From assembly GCA_964361325.1 (NCBI GenBank), contig CAYHZT010000008.1, forward strand, positions 1-25,587: a stretch of 25,587 bases of DNA, read 5' to 3'. The notes beneath the pieces are model-generated. The model saw nothing but the letters and a program-made list of their open reading frames with translations. It made no database searches and was not told where the DNA came from. Position 1 is the first letter of the stretch. Every line of letters begins with the position of its first letter. The position numbers and the translations under genes were made by a program. Source of the stretch: 2011-GWA2-47-8b sp964361325 (GTDB lineage Bacteria; Patescibacteriota; Minisyncoccia; UBA6257; WO2-44-18). Of this stretch, positions 7,500-15,036 are shown one piece after another.

Positions 7500-7859
7500 A
7501 TGAATTTTTCCTTGGTTTATTTAGCTCAAAGGTTTTTCTATCGTATCTACGATTTTTTGCGTAATTGGTATGTTGGCGGTTTTTTGGCCGCAGTTCATAA
7601 AACCTTTAATGTTCTGGAAGCTTTTGATAGGCGATTGGCTTTGCGTATCAACTTGCGGTATCTTTTCCGCCCAATCTACCAAGACTACAGTTTCCTCGGG
7701 CGTTTGCTGGGCTTTCTTTTTAGAAGCGTGAGAATTATTTACGCCTCCCTGATTTATTTCGTGATTATTGTGATTGCCACCGGGTTTTACTTAGCCTGGG
7801 CGGCCGCTCCCGTTTACATTTTATACAGAGGATTTTACGAAAATGGAAATTTATTTTAA
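7500..7859 (+). CDS. Small membrane protein upstream of Clp-like ATPase
   Basis: A 119-aa protein not assignable to a named family. The first 70 residues are rich in aromatic residues and Arg (several FxxRxYxFLRNW-like stretches) and look amphipathic; residues about 77-108 form one or two membrane helices (ASLIYFVIIVIATGFYLAWAAAPVYI). It overlaps the following ATPase gene by 17 bases and shares the promoter at 7464. The overlap and common membrane location suggest it is a partner or membrane adaptor of the ATPase; this is inference. No Shine-Dalgarno site; likely translated from a leaderless message. Confidence 0.6.
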   Translation: MNFSLVYLAQRFFYRIYDFLRNWYVGGFLAAVHKTFNVLEAFDRRLALRINLRYLFRPIYQDYSFLGRLLGFLFRSVRIIYASLIYFVIIVIATGFYLAWAAAPVYILYRGFYENGNLF

Positions 7860-10335
7860 CGAGCCGCGATTAAAAATGACCATCGTCGGACGCATGGCCG
7901 TTCGTCTGTTTTCTTACGCGACTTACGGATTTTTGGCGGCCGCGGCGGTTATTTTTTCCACCAGCGATATTCCGTGGCTAAAATCCGCAGGCATTATCAC
8001 CGCCTTATTTTTACTGGATCGGGCGCGTCATTTTCGGCGAGCCGATCGACTACTAGTGCATTTATCTCCCGGCCGCGTCAACGCCGCTCATTATTTGTCA
8101 TCGGCCAGTTTAAGCGTCTTAGAATGGGCATTGGACCGTTCGATTATTGTCGGCGGAAATTTTTACTTGTACGTGGCTCAAAAATTGGCAAGTCGCCGCG
8201 AAATCAAAAACGGCCTTTTGCGGATGGACATACGGTCGGAAAAACTAGTAGAACAGTTGGAGGGTTACCTGCAAAAATCTCCGGATAAAAAACATTCTCG
8301 CGCCGATTTGGATCATCAAGTTGAAAAACTGGCGATAGTGGCTCTTGGACGGGCGGTAAAAACCGGCAGTTACCAGATAGAACCCAAAGACATTTTTTCC
8401 GCTTTAAGCGTTGTAGGCGACGAAAATCTTTCGCGAATCTTCCAAATATTGTCTTTGAATGAGGGAGATTTAGACAACGCTTTAATTTTCAGCCAGTTTC
8501 AAGGAGTGTTTTCACGGCTCGCTAAAATGCCGGCAAGTCTCGTGGGATTATTGGGCAGGCCTTATAAAATTCGCCATCGCATAATGAATAGAGCCTGGAC
8601 CGCGCGGCCGACTCCTTATCTTGACCAATTCGCCGAAGATATTACGGATTTGGCGCGCCTTGAACAAGTTGGATTTCTTATAGGGCATGAACAGGAATAT
8701 GACCGGTTGTCCGATATTTTGTCTCGTCCGGGCCGGCCCAACATTCTTTTAGTTGGCGATCCCGGTTCTGGAAAATCAACTCTGGTAGCACATCTGGCAT
8801 TTCAAATAATTAAAGATCGCGTTCCCGACCAGCTTTTCGACAAGCGCTTAGTCAAATTGGATGTCGGCGGTTTAGTGGCTGGCGCGGAAGAAGGCGATCT
8901 TCAAAACCGAGTCAAACGGATAATCGAAGAAATTGTCCGGGCCGGAAATATAATTTTGTACATTCCGGATATTCACAATCTTCTTAAAACATCCGGCCAG
9001 ATGCGGATGAGTGCCGCCGATATGTTGATTCCCGCCATTAAAAGTTCCGCTTTTTCGGTTATAGGCGCTACTTACCCTAGAGAGTTCAAGCAATACATAG
9101 AAACCAATAACGATTTTATCAGCGCTTTTGAAGTCGTTAAAGTTCAGGAAATAACCGAAAACGACGCGGTACGCTTTTTGGTTTACGAAAGTCTGATTTT
9201 AGAAAGACAGTATAAAATAATAATCAGTTTTTCCGCCGTCAAACAAGCGGTTGAGCTGGCTCATAAATATTTCCGGCAAAAACTTTTGCCGGCCAGCGCC
9301 GAAGACCTTTTGAAAGAAGTTGTAGCCGACGTTGCAGAAAAAAGAAAAAAAATTCTAACCGCCGATGACGTTATTGCCGTAGCCGAAAAAAAAATAAACG
9401 TTCCAATCCACAAAGCGGGGAAGGCCGAAGCGGAAAAACTTTTGAATCTGGAAGAATTGATTCATCGGCAGTTGGTGGATCAAGAAGAAGCGGTAAAGGC
9501 AGTGGCTCGAGCGCTTCGCGAATATCGTAGCGGGCTTAGCCGGAAAGGCGGGCCGATTGCCACTTTTTTGTTTGTCGGACCCACCGGCGTTGGAAAAACC
9601 GAACTTTCCAAAATTCTTGCCAAAATCCAATTTGGATCTTCAGAGATGATGATACGCTTGGATATGTCCGAATATCAGGATAAGGGCAGTATTATGCGCC
9701 TTATCGGTTCGCCCGACGGGAGTCTATCCGGAAGTTTGACCGGCGCGGTTATGGACAAGCCGTACAGCTTGGTTTTATTGGACGAATTCGAAAAAGCTCA
9801 TCCCGATATTTTGAATCTTTTTCTGCAAGTTTTTGACGACGGACGATTGACCGATAATTTGAGCCGAGTCGCGAACTTCCAAAACACTATTATTATTGCC
9901 ACTAGTAATGCCCATTCGGAATTTATAAAATCAGAAATAGAAAAAGGACAAAACGCCAAAGCTATAAGTGAACAATTAAAAAAGAAACTAACTGATTATT
10001 TCAAACCTGAACTGTTAAATCGTTTTTCCGGCATAATTGTTTTTGGATCGCTGTCACCGCAAGATATTGAAGCCATCGCGCGCATCCAGCTTAAGGAGTT
10101 GGCCGCCACTCTTGGGGAAAGCCAGGGAATTGGATTACAATTTGAAGAGGCAGCCGTTAAAGAAATCGCCCGTTTGGGTTACGATCCGGTTTTCGGGGCT
10201 CGGCCGCTTCGCGGCGTGATTTCGGAAAAACTCCGCAGCGTACTTGCCGAAAAAATCCTAAATAGCGAGATATCGCGCGGCGGCACCATAAAAGTCGTCT
10301 TGGACAATAATAATTTCATTTTCAAAAATGTTTAA
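7843..10335 (+). CDS. Membrane-anchored ClpB/ClpC-like double AAA+ ATPase
   Basis: An 830-aa protein. Two N-terminal hydrophobic stretches (about residues 22-60) anchor it in the membrane; residues about 145-235 resemble a Clp N domain. AAA+ module D1 has Walker A GDPGSGKST (about 305) but its Walker B reads ILYIPDIH instead of hhhhDE, and the ALERRF arginine-finger segment is replaced by DFISAFEVV. Module D2 is intact: GPTGVGKTE (about 579), VLLDEFEKAHP (about 643), and the C-terminal small domain with GARPLRGVI (sensor 2). There is no long middle domain between D1 and D2, so it is more ClpC/ClpE-like than ClpB-like; no clear ClpP-binding loop was identified. Probably an unfoldase for membrane or envelope proteins, with D2 doing the ATP hydrolysis. 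The ATG overlaps the upstream gene. Confidence 0.87.
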   Translation: MEIYFNEPRLKMTIVGRMAVRLFSYATYGFLAAAAVIFSTSDIPWLKSAGIITALFLLDRARHFRRADRLLVHLSPGRVNAAHYLSSASLSVLEWALDRSIIVGGNFYLYVAQKLASRREIKNGLLRMDIRSEKLVEQLEGYLQKSPDKKHSRADLDHQVEKLAIVALGRAVKTGSYQIEPKDIFSALSVVGDENLSRIFQILSLNEGDLDNALIFSQFQGVFSRLAKMPASLVGLLGRPYKIRHRIMNRAWTARPTPYLDQFAEDITDLARLEQVGFLIGHEQEYDRLSDILSRPGRPNILLVGDPGSGKSTLVAHLAFQIIKDRVPDQLFDKRLVKLDVGGLVAGAEEGDLQNRVKRIIEEIVRAGNIILYIPDIHNLLKTSGQMRMSAADMLIPAIKSSAFSVIGATYPREFKQYIETNNDFISAFEVVKVQEITENDAVRFLVYESLILERQYKIIISFSAVKQAVELAHKYFRQKLLPASAEDLLKEVVADVAEKRKKILTADDVIAVAEKKINVPIHKAGKAEAEKLLNLEELIHRQLVDQEEAVKAVARALREYRSGLSRKGGPIATFLFVGPTGVGKTELSKILAKIQFGSSEMMIRLDMSEYQDKGSIMRLIGSPDGSLSGSLTGAVMDKPYSLVLLDEFEKAHPDILNLFLQVFDDGRLTDNLSRVANFQNTIIIATSNAHSEFIKSEIEKGQNAKAISEQLKKKLTDYFKPELLNRFSGIIVFGSLSPQDIEAIARIQLKELAATLGESQGIGLQFEEAAVKEIARLGYDPVFGARPLRGVISEKLRSVLAEKILNSEISRGGTIKVVLDNNNFIFKNV

Positions 10336-10960
10336 AAATATTAATAAAGTAGTCAAAGTTTTCGTAATCGCCGACTTTTTTTATAATTCAGCTTTTTCTT
10401 CGTTTGCGCCTACCTTCGCCATTTTCATTACTAGTCAAATCGTTGGCGGTTCGGCCAGCGTTGCCGGTTTCGCGACGGCGATTTATTGGGCGGTTAAATC
10501 GCTTTGCCAGTTGCCGATTGCCCGTTTTTTGGATAGAACCGACGGCGAACGCGATGAGTTCTGGGTAATGTTTGTCGGCTATTTTATGAGCGGTCTGGTG
10601 CCTATAGCTTATATTTTTGCCAGAGAACCTTGGCATTTGTATGTCATTCAGGGTGTTTACGGTTTTATTATGGCCTGGGTCGTGCCGGCCTGGTATTCAA
10701 TTTTTACCAGACACGTTGATAAATGGCGCATTAGTTTTGAATGGAGTTTAGAAAGCGTTTTTTCGGTAGGACTGGCTACCGCTTTAGCGGCGGCTCTCGG
10801 CGGTTTAATGGTGGATAAATTTGGTTTTCAAACTTTGTTTTTATTCGCCGGTCTGCTAGCGATACTAACTTCATTCTTATTACTCGGTCTTAGGTCCAGT
10901 TTGTTTGAACGTCAGCATCAAGAAAGGGTATTGCCCGAACGCCGGCGTCAGAACTCCTAA
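10328..10960 (+). CDS. Half-size MFS-type transporter (about 6 TM helices)
   Basis: A 210-aa membrane protein with about six hydrophobic helices. Between helices 2 and 3 is ARFLDRTDGERDEFW, an MFS motif-A-like loop (GxLaDrxGrr), and the order of helices fits one half of a major facilitator. A standard MFS protein has 12 helices and about 400 residues, so this one would have to dimerise. The frame ends cleanly with a charged tail (ERQHQERVLPERRRQNS) and the next gene begins 4 bases later, so I see no remnant of a lost second half. It overlaps the ATPase gene by 8 bases. Substrate unknown. Confidence 0.65.
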   Translation: MFKNINKVVKVFVIADFFYNSAFSSFAPTFAIFITSQIVGGSASVAGFATAIYWAVKSLCQLPIARFLDRTDGERDEFWVMFVGYFMSGLVPIAYIFAREPWHLYVIQGVYGFIMAWVVPAWYSIFTRHVDKWRISFEWSLESVFSVGLATALAAALGGLMVDKFGFQTLFLFAGLLAILTSFLLLGLRSSLFERQHQERVLPERRRQNS

Positions 10961-10964
10961 CCCG

Positions 10965-12707
10965 ATGAAGGCCTCTAATCAGGAGATCGCAAAGATTTTG
11001 CATGAAATGGGGGAGTATTTAGAGATGCAGGAGGTAGCGTTTAAGCCGCGCGCCTACGAAAAGGCCGCTCAAATAATTGAATCTTTGGCGGGGAGTATGG
11101 AAGATATTTATAAAAAAGGCGGACTTAAAGCCTTGGAAGATATTCCCGGCATCGGAGTTTCTATTGCCGAAAAAATAGAAGAATTACTTAAAACCGGACA
11201 ATGCAAAGAGTACGAACTACTGAAGAAAAAAACACCCGTTGATCTTACTAATCTGACAAAGGTGGAAGGATTGGGCCCAAAAAAAATAAAGGCTTTGTAC
11301 CAAAAACTAAAAATCAAAAATACTGATGATTTAGAAAAAGCTGCTCAAGCTGGCAAAGTCGCCGGGCTTGAAGGTTTTGGACAAAAAAGCGAACAAAATA
11401 TTTTAAAAGGCTTGGAATTTTTAAAAAAAGACAAGGGTCGTTTTCCTTTGCCGTTAATAATGAGCGACATTTGGGAATTGCGCGATCGTTTAAAATCTCT
11501 AAAAGATGTTGAGAAATTGGAAGTGGCGGGTTCGGTGCGTCGCCGCAAAGAGACAATCGGCGATGCCGATATTTTAGTGATTTCTAAAAATTCTAAACCT
11601 ATTATGGATTACTTTGTTTCCATGCCGGAAGTTGCGCGTATTTATGCTCATGGTGCGACTAAATCCGCCATCAAGCTGAAAAACGGCCTGGATGTGGATT
11701 TGCGGGTAGTGCCGGAAGAATCTTACGGCGCGGCATTGATGTATTTTACCGGCTCCAAAGACCATAACGTTGCTTTGCGAGAGCTGGCAATTAAAAAAGG
11801 ATACACGCTCAACGAATATGGATTGTTTAAAGGAACTAAAGAGAAAAAAGGAAAATTAGCGGCGGGAAAAACCGAAGAAGATATTTATCAGGCGTTGGGC
11901 TTGCAGTATATTGAGCCGGAAATGCGGGAAATGACCGGTGAAATAGAATTAGCGCAAAAGAAAAGCCTCCCTAAAATTATCGGTTACAGCGACCTGAAGG
12001 GGGATTTGCAGGTGCAGACCAATTGGACCGATGGCGAAAAATCAATTGAAGAAATGGCAATGGCAGCGATAAAGGTGGGATTAGAATATATTGCGATTAC
12101 CGATCATACCAAACGTTTGGCGATGACGCATGGATTAGATGAAAAAAGAATTGTCCAGCAAATGAAGGCGATTGATGAGGTTAATAAGAAATTAGAAACG
12201 AGAAGCAAGAATTTTAAAGTGCTGAAGGGAACGGAATGTGATATTTTAGAAGACGGCAGTTTGGATTTGCCCGATGAAATTTTAAAAAAACTGGATGTCG
12301 TTGGAGTCTCGGTACATTCTTATTTTAATTTGTCTGAAGGCGATCAAACCAAACGCATTCAGCGAGCAATGAAAAATCCCAACGTGGATATAATTTTCCA
12401 TCCCACCGGCCGGATAGTGGGCCGCAGAGAAGCGTATAATTTGGATATGGGGGCTATTATCAAAACCGCCAGAGAAACCGGAACGATATTGGAAATTAAC
12501 GGTTCGGACCGGCTGGATTTGCGCGACCAATATATCCGGATGTGCGTTGAGGCGGGGATTAAAATGTCTATTGATTCTGACGCTCATGACGATTCGCAGT
12601 TGCATTTTAGCGGTTTTGGAATAGCGCAGGGGCGCCGCGGTTGGGCGACTAAGAACGATATTATTAACGCCTGGCCAGTCGAGAAGATGCTTAGTTTTTT
12701 AAAATAA
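10965..12707 (+). CDS. polX: DNA polymerase/3'-5' exonuclease PolX
   Basis: A 580-aa family-X DNA polymerase with a C-terminal PHP domain, acting in gap-filling repair. In order: 8-kDa-like domain with helix-hairpin-helix motifs (GIGVSIAEKI, EGLGPKKIKALY), palm motif AGSVRRRKETIGDADILV (about 187-204) with two catalytic Asp, third Asp in GLDVDLRVV (about 240), fingers/thumb, then PHP from about 345. The PHP motif usually reading DLHxHT is DLQVQT here (Gln349, Gln351), whereas the other metal motifs (ITDHT, GTECDI, SVHS, FHPTGR, DSDAHD) remain. The exonuclease may therefore be altered. ATG at 10965 is chosen because KASNQEIAKILHEMGEYL matches the family start; an upstream in-frame ATG at 10905 lies in the MFS gene. 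Confidence 0.9.
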   Translation: MKASNQEIAKILHEMGEYLEMQEVAFKPRAYEKAAQIIESLAGSMEDIYKKGGLKALEDIPGIGVSIAEKIEELLKTGQCKEYELLKKKTPVDLTNLTKVEGLGPKKIKALYQKLKIKNTDDLEKAAQAGKVAGLEGFGQKSEQNILKGLEFLKKDKGRFPLPLIMSDIWELRDRLKSLKDVEKLEVAGSVRRRKETIGDADILVISKNSKPIMDYFVSMPEVARIYAHGATKSAIKLKNGLDVDLRVVPEESYGAALMYFTGSKDHNVALRELAIKKGYTLNEYGLFKGTKEKKGKLAAGKTEEDIYQALGLQYIEPEMREMTGEIELAQKKSLPKIIGYSDLKGDLQVQTNWTDGEKSIEEMAMAAIKVGLEYIAITDHTKRLAMTHGLDEKRIVQQMKAIDEVNKKLETRSKNFKVLKGTECDILEDGSLDLPDEILKKLDVVGVSVHSYFNLSEGDQTKRIQRAMKNPNVDIIFHPTGRIVGRREAYNLDMGAIIKTARETGTILEINGSDRLDLRDQYIRMCVEAGIKMSIDSDAHDDSQLHFSGFGIAQGRRGWATKNDIINAWPVEKMLSFLK

Positions 12708-12713
12708 ATGGCT

Positions 12714-12816
12714 CCCGTTAGAAGTGGCACCATCTTCATATTACTTCTAACGGCCGAATACAAAATTATGTTAACAAGATATATAAAAACGTCGATGATA
12801 TACCACTTCTAACGGG
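12714..12816. repeat. Three-armed inverted-repeat element upstream of DedA gene
   Basis: CCCGTTAGAAGTGG (12714-12727) is repeated inverted and perfectly as CCACTTCTAACGGG (12803-12816); an 11-base inverted copy ACTTCTAACGG lies between (12743-12753). Either the first and middle arms (17-base loop) or the first and last arms (75-base loop) can pair, so two exclusive hairpins are possible. The element fills the gap between PolX and DedA and its last base touches the DedA ATG. It could be a small mobile repeat or an RNA switch. Confidence 0.75.
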
Positions 12817-13476
12817 ATGGACGGAGGATTGCTTGGGTTTGTCGGCGATTATGGTTATTGGGCGGTTTTTATCCTGGTTTTTTTACAGGAATTAGGCATT
12901 CCTAATCCGGTTCCCAACGAATTGATTTTGATTTTTGCTGGAGCGCTTACTTCCATCGGCGGATTGAATTTTTGGCTGGTATTCCTGATAGCGGTGTCGG
13001 CCGATATTATAGGGACGACGATTTTGTTCTCTGTTTTCTACTTTTTTGAGCATTATATTATGGAAAAAATTTCAAAATGGCTGCCGCTTAATAAAAAACT
13101 TGAAAAAATTAAGGTCACGATTTTAAAACGCGGACGCTGGGGAATATTCTTAGGAAGGCTGATGCCTTATTTGCGCGGCTACGTTTCAATAGCGGCCGGA
13201 GTGCTGAATCTGCCTTATCGCGTGTTTTTGCCGATGGTGGCTGTTTCGGCAATGCTATGGACCGGCGGTTATGTAGTACTTGGACATTTTTTGGGAAATC
13301 AATGGGAGACGGTGGCAAAGGTGGTTGAACAATACAAGTGGAGTTTTCTTGCGGTCGTAATTTCAATTGTAGCCCTATGGCTTTATTGGCGATCTCGAAA
13401 AAGACAGAAAAATGTTGTAAAATTAGAAAATGAAAAAAGTGATATCGGCGGGAATAATAATCTTCCGAAAAGTTAA
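12817..13476 (+). CDS. DedA-family membrane protein
   Basis: A 219-aa protein of the DedA/SNARE-associated (VTT) family, relatives of which act as undecaprenyl-phosphate or phospholipid translocases in the cytoplasmic membrane. Seen: ELGIPNPVPNELIL, matching the ExxxPxPxE re-entrant loop, GRLMPYLRGYVSIAAG, matching GRxxPxxRxxxxxxAG, and four to five hydrophobic helices. A basic C-terminal tail (WRSRKRQKN) follows the last helix. The start codon directly abuts the inverted repeat, so there is no Shine-Dalgarno site. The end overlaps the Nudix gene by 47 bases. A role in recycling the lipid carrier would suit the Mur ligase and O-antigen-ligase-like genes in the window, but this is inference. 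Confidence 0.85.
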   Translation: MDGGLLGFVGDYGYWAVFILVFLQELGIPNPVPNELILIFAGALTSIGGLNFWLVFLIAVSADIIGTTILFSVFYFFEHYIMEKISKWLPLNKKLEKIKVTILKRGRWGIFLGRLMPYLRGYVSIAAGVLNLPYRVFLPMVAVSAMLWTGGYVVLGHFLGNQWETVAKVVEQYKWSFLAVVISIVALWLYWRSRKRQKNVVKLENEKSDIGGNNNLPKS

Positions 13477-13876
13477 GGGAGATTGTAAATTCTTATTGTT
13501 ATACCACGGTCACAATTATTGGAATTTTCCCAAGGGAAAGCTGGAGGCAACAGAGCGAAGTTGGCAGGCGGCGCTTCGCGAAGTTAGGGAAGATACGGGC
13601 TTGAATTCGACTGAACTTAGGTTCGTGGAGAATTTTAAGGCCTATGAGCGTTTTACGTTTGGCGGCGCTAAAGATAGAATTTTCAAGATAGTAATTTTGT
13701 ATTTAGCAGAAACACATCAACCCAATATTATCGTTTCCAGCGAGCACGAGGGTTATGGATGGTTTACTTTTAGCGAGGCCAAAAAAGCGATGAACCGATA
13801 TCCGGAAAACATACGGATTTTAACCACTGCCTACGAATTTTTGCGCAGGGATACTAGACCATTGACGAAAAAGTAG
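13430..13876 (+). CDS. Nudix hydrolase (diadenosine tetraphosphatase-like)
   Basis: A 148-aa hydrolase. The Nudix box is GKLEATE...REVREDTGL, matching Gx5Ex7REUxEExGU except that the second Glu of EE is Asp. The preceding NYWNFPKGKLE and the overall size resemble MutT/Ap4A-hydrolase-like members that cleave dinucleoside polyphosphates. The start (MKKVISAGIIIF) is in the end of the DedA gene, with no Shine-Dalgarno site. It is the last gene before a bidirectional terminator. Substrate is a guess from resemblance. Confidence 0.85.
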   Translation: MKKVISAGIIIFRKVKGDCKFLLLYHGHNYWNFPKGKLEATERSWQAALREVREDTGLNSTELRFVENFKAYERFTFGGAKDRIFKIVILYLAETHQPNIIVSSEHEGYGWFTFSEAKKAMNRYPENIRILTTAYEFLRRDTRPLTKK

Positions 13877-13881
13877 TTCGC

Positions 13882-13914
13882 AAAACCCCTCCGATGTCTA
13901 TAGGAGGGGTTTTT
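13882..13914. terminator. Bidirectional intrinsic terminator
   Basis: AAAACCCCTCC (13882-13892) pairs with GGAGGGGTTTT (13903-13913) around a 10-base loop, followed by T's on the + strand and preceded by A's that serve the - strand. It separates the convergent Nudix gene and rplT. Confidence 0.9.
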
Positions 13915-13916
13915 CT

Positions 13917-14267
13917 TTATTTAGCAGAAACCTTTTCAATTACCTTTTCAAAAACCTTCGGTTCATATTCGGCGAGATTCGCCAAAATTTTTCTATCCAG
14001 TTTTATATTGTGTTCGCGCAGAGCGGCTATCAGCTTACTGTATTTCATTCCGGCAGCGCGGCTGGCGGCATTAATTTTAACATTCCAAAGCTGGCGGAAA
14101 ACGCGCTTCCTTTCTTTGCGGCCCCGGAAGGCGTGCTCCCAGGCGTGAAGCAGGGCTTCTTTAGCCGCGGCTTCTTTGGACTTGCGGCCCCAGCGAAACC
14201 CTTTCGTGTATTTGAGCAGGCTCTCTCTTTTTTTGTGGGCAATAGTGCCTCGTTTAACTCTTGTCAT
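13917..14267 (-). CDS. rplT: 50S ribosomal protein L20
   Basis: A 116-aa ribosomal protein binding 23S rRNA early in assembly. The sequence MTRVKRGTIAHKKR, the basic helix LKYTKGFRWGRKSKEAAAKEALLHA, and RQLWNVKINAASR are typical of L20 along its whole length. Its ATG shares the A with the last base of the rpmI TAA (TAATG), giving tight coupling. In the conserved infC-rpmI-rplT operon, L20 represses translation in several bacteria; I see no sequence here that proves this control. Confidence 0.97.
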   Translation of the reverse strand: MTRVKRGTIAHKKRESLLKYTKGFRWGRKSKEAAAKEALLHAWEHAFRGRKERKRVFRQLWNVKINAASRAAGMKYSKLIAALREHNIKLDRKILANLAEYEPKVFEKVIEKVSAK

Positions 14268-14446
14268 TAAAATGAAATATATTTTTTAAACATCCGCCTG
14301 TCAACCACATTGACCAAGCTGTCACCCTTGCGATGAATTTGGCGGGCATTTTTTTTGGCGCGACAATGACCCTGACCCATTGTGCGCTTTATTAGCTTGC
14401 CGGTTTTAGTAACCCGTATTCTGCTGGTGACGCTGTTTTTGTTCAT
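14267..14446 (-). CDS. rpmI: 50S ribosomal protein L35
   Basis: A 59-aa protein. Translation of the complement from ATG at 14446 gives MNKNSVTSRIRVTKTGKL..., then KRTMGQGHCRAKKNARQ and a C-terminus RMFKKYISF. The KTxxAxxKRxxxTxxGK part is modified at the N-terminus, but the K(R)xxxGxxHxxxKKxxxx core and its place between infC and rplT identify L35. The TAA overlaps the rplT ATG by one base, and infC ends 4 bases upstream. No Shine-Dalgarno site is present. Confidence 0.92.
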   Translation of the reverse strand: MNKNSVTSRIRVTKTGKLIKRTMGQGHCRAKKNARQIHRKGDSLVNVVDRRMFKKYISF

Positions 14447-14450
14447 TATT

Positions 14451-14954
14451 TTATTTTTTCACTACCTGCATATAAATACCGCGTCCGCCAACTTTGGATT
14501 CGGTAATTACCTTATGTTCGGGATTAATCATTTTTATAAACTGGCTCAATTTTTCCTTCGCAAAATCCTTGTTGGCTTTTTCCCGGCCCCGTAGAGTCAT
14601 TACGATTTCCACCTGGTTGCCTTCGGCCATAAATTTATTGACCCGATCTGCTTTCATTTGAAGATCGTGGGCCGCTTCGCGGATGCTGATTTGCACCTGC
14701 TTCATCTCCTGGCTTTTTTGTTGAGCGCGCTGTTTCTTAAGCTTTTTTTCCTGTTGATAACGAAATTTATCAAAGCTCATTATACGAGTCACCGGAGGTT
14801 TGGCTGAAGCCGCGATTTCTATCAAGTCCATGCCTTTTTCTTTGGCGAGGGCAATAGCTGCGTCTTTAATCATTTTCCCCAAGCTTTTGCCGCTCTCGTC
14901 GATTACCATCACTTCAGGAGCTGTTATTTGATTGTTGGTTCGTGGATTTTGGAT
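14451..14954 (-). CDS. infC: Translation initiation factor IF-3, probable AUC start
   Basis: A 167-aa IF-3: N-domain NNQITAPEVMVIDESGK, linker with many Lys/Gln/Glu residues, C-domain QISIREAAHDLQMKADRVNKF, VEIVMTLRGREKANKD, and a C-terminus GRGIYMQVVKK. The in-frame TTG at 14990 is the first three bases of a TTGACT -35 box and cannot be translated from that promoter. Between the -10 box and the conserved NNQI there is no ATG, GTG or TTG; the fitting start is ATC at 14954, 7 bases after the -10 box, giving IQNPRTNNQI. IF-3 genes in other bacteria start at rare AUU/AUC codons for autoregulation (IF-3 rejects such starts), so this fits established knowledge. The start itself is inferred. Confidence 0.93.
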   Translation of the reverse strand: MQNPRTNNQITAPEVMVIDESGKSLGKMIKDAAIALAKEKGMDLIEIAASAKPPVTRIMSFDKFRYQQEKKLKKQRAQQKSQEMKQVQISIREAAHDLQMKADRVNKFMAEGNQVEIVMTLRGREKANKDFAKEKLSQFIKMINPEHKVITESKVGGRGIYMQVVKK

Positions 14955-14961
14955 AGTTAAA

Positions 14962-14990
14962 AATATAGCAAGAGATATTGAAAAAGTCAA
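14962..14990 (-). promoter_or_regulatory. Promoter of infC-rpmI-rplT
   Basis: On the minus strand TTGACT (14990-14985), 17 bases, TATATT (14967-14962). Transcription should start about 14955-14954, at the putative AUC start of infC, so the message is leaderless. Confidence 0.8.
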
Positions 14991-15006
14991 AATTATTATT
15001 TATACT
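14978..15006 (+). promoter_or_regulatory. Promoter of orphan gene 15037
   Basis: TTGAAA (14978-14983), 17 bases, TATACT (15001-15006). It is interleaved with the divergent infC promoter: the two -35 boxes are one base apart, so the two polymerases should compete. The expected leader is about 24 bases and carries a Shine-Dalgarno site. Confidence 0.7.
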
Positions 15007-15036
15007 CCCGCTAGTCCTTAAATAAGGAGAAAGAAT

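Noticed and set aside
12708..12812. 34-aa frame right after PolX (MAPVRSGTIF...)
   Set aside because: It consists almost wholly of the inverted-repeat element, has no SD or family resemblance; more likely a by-product of the repeat, though translation cannot be excluded.
14010..14270. Plus-strand frame opposite rplT
   Set aside because: Shadow of the strongly conserved ribosomal protein L20 gene on the other strand.
14955..14990. IF-3 beginning at TTG 14990
   Set aside because: This TTG is part of the TTGACT -35 box; the added residues are not IF-3-like.
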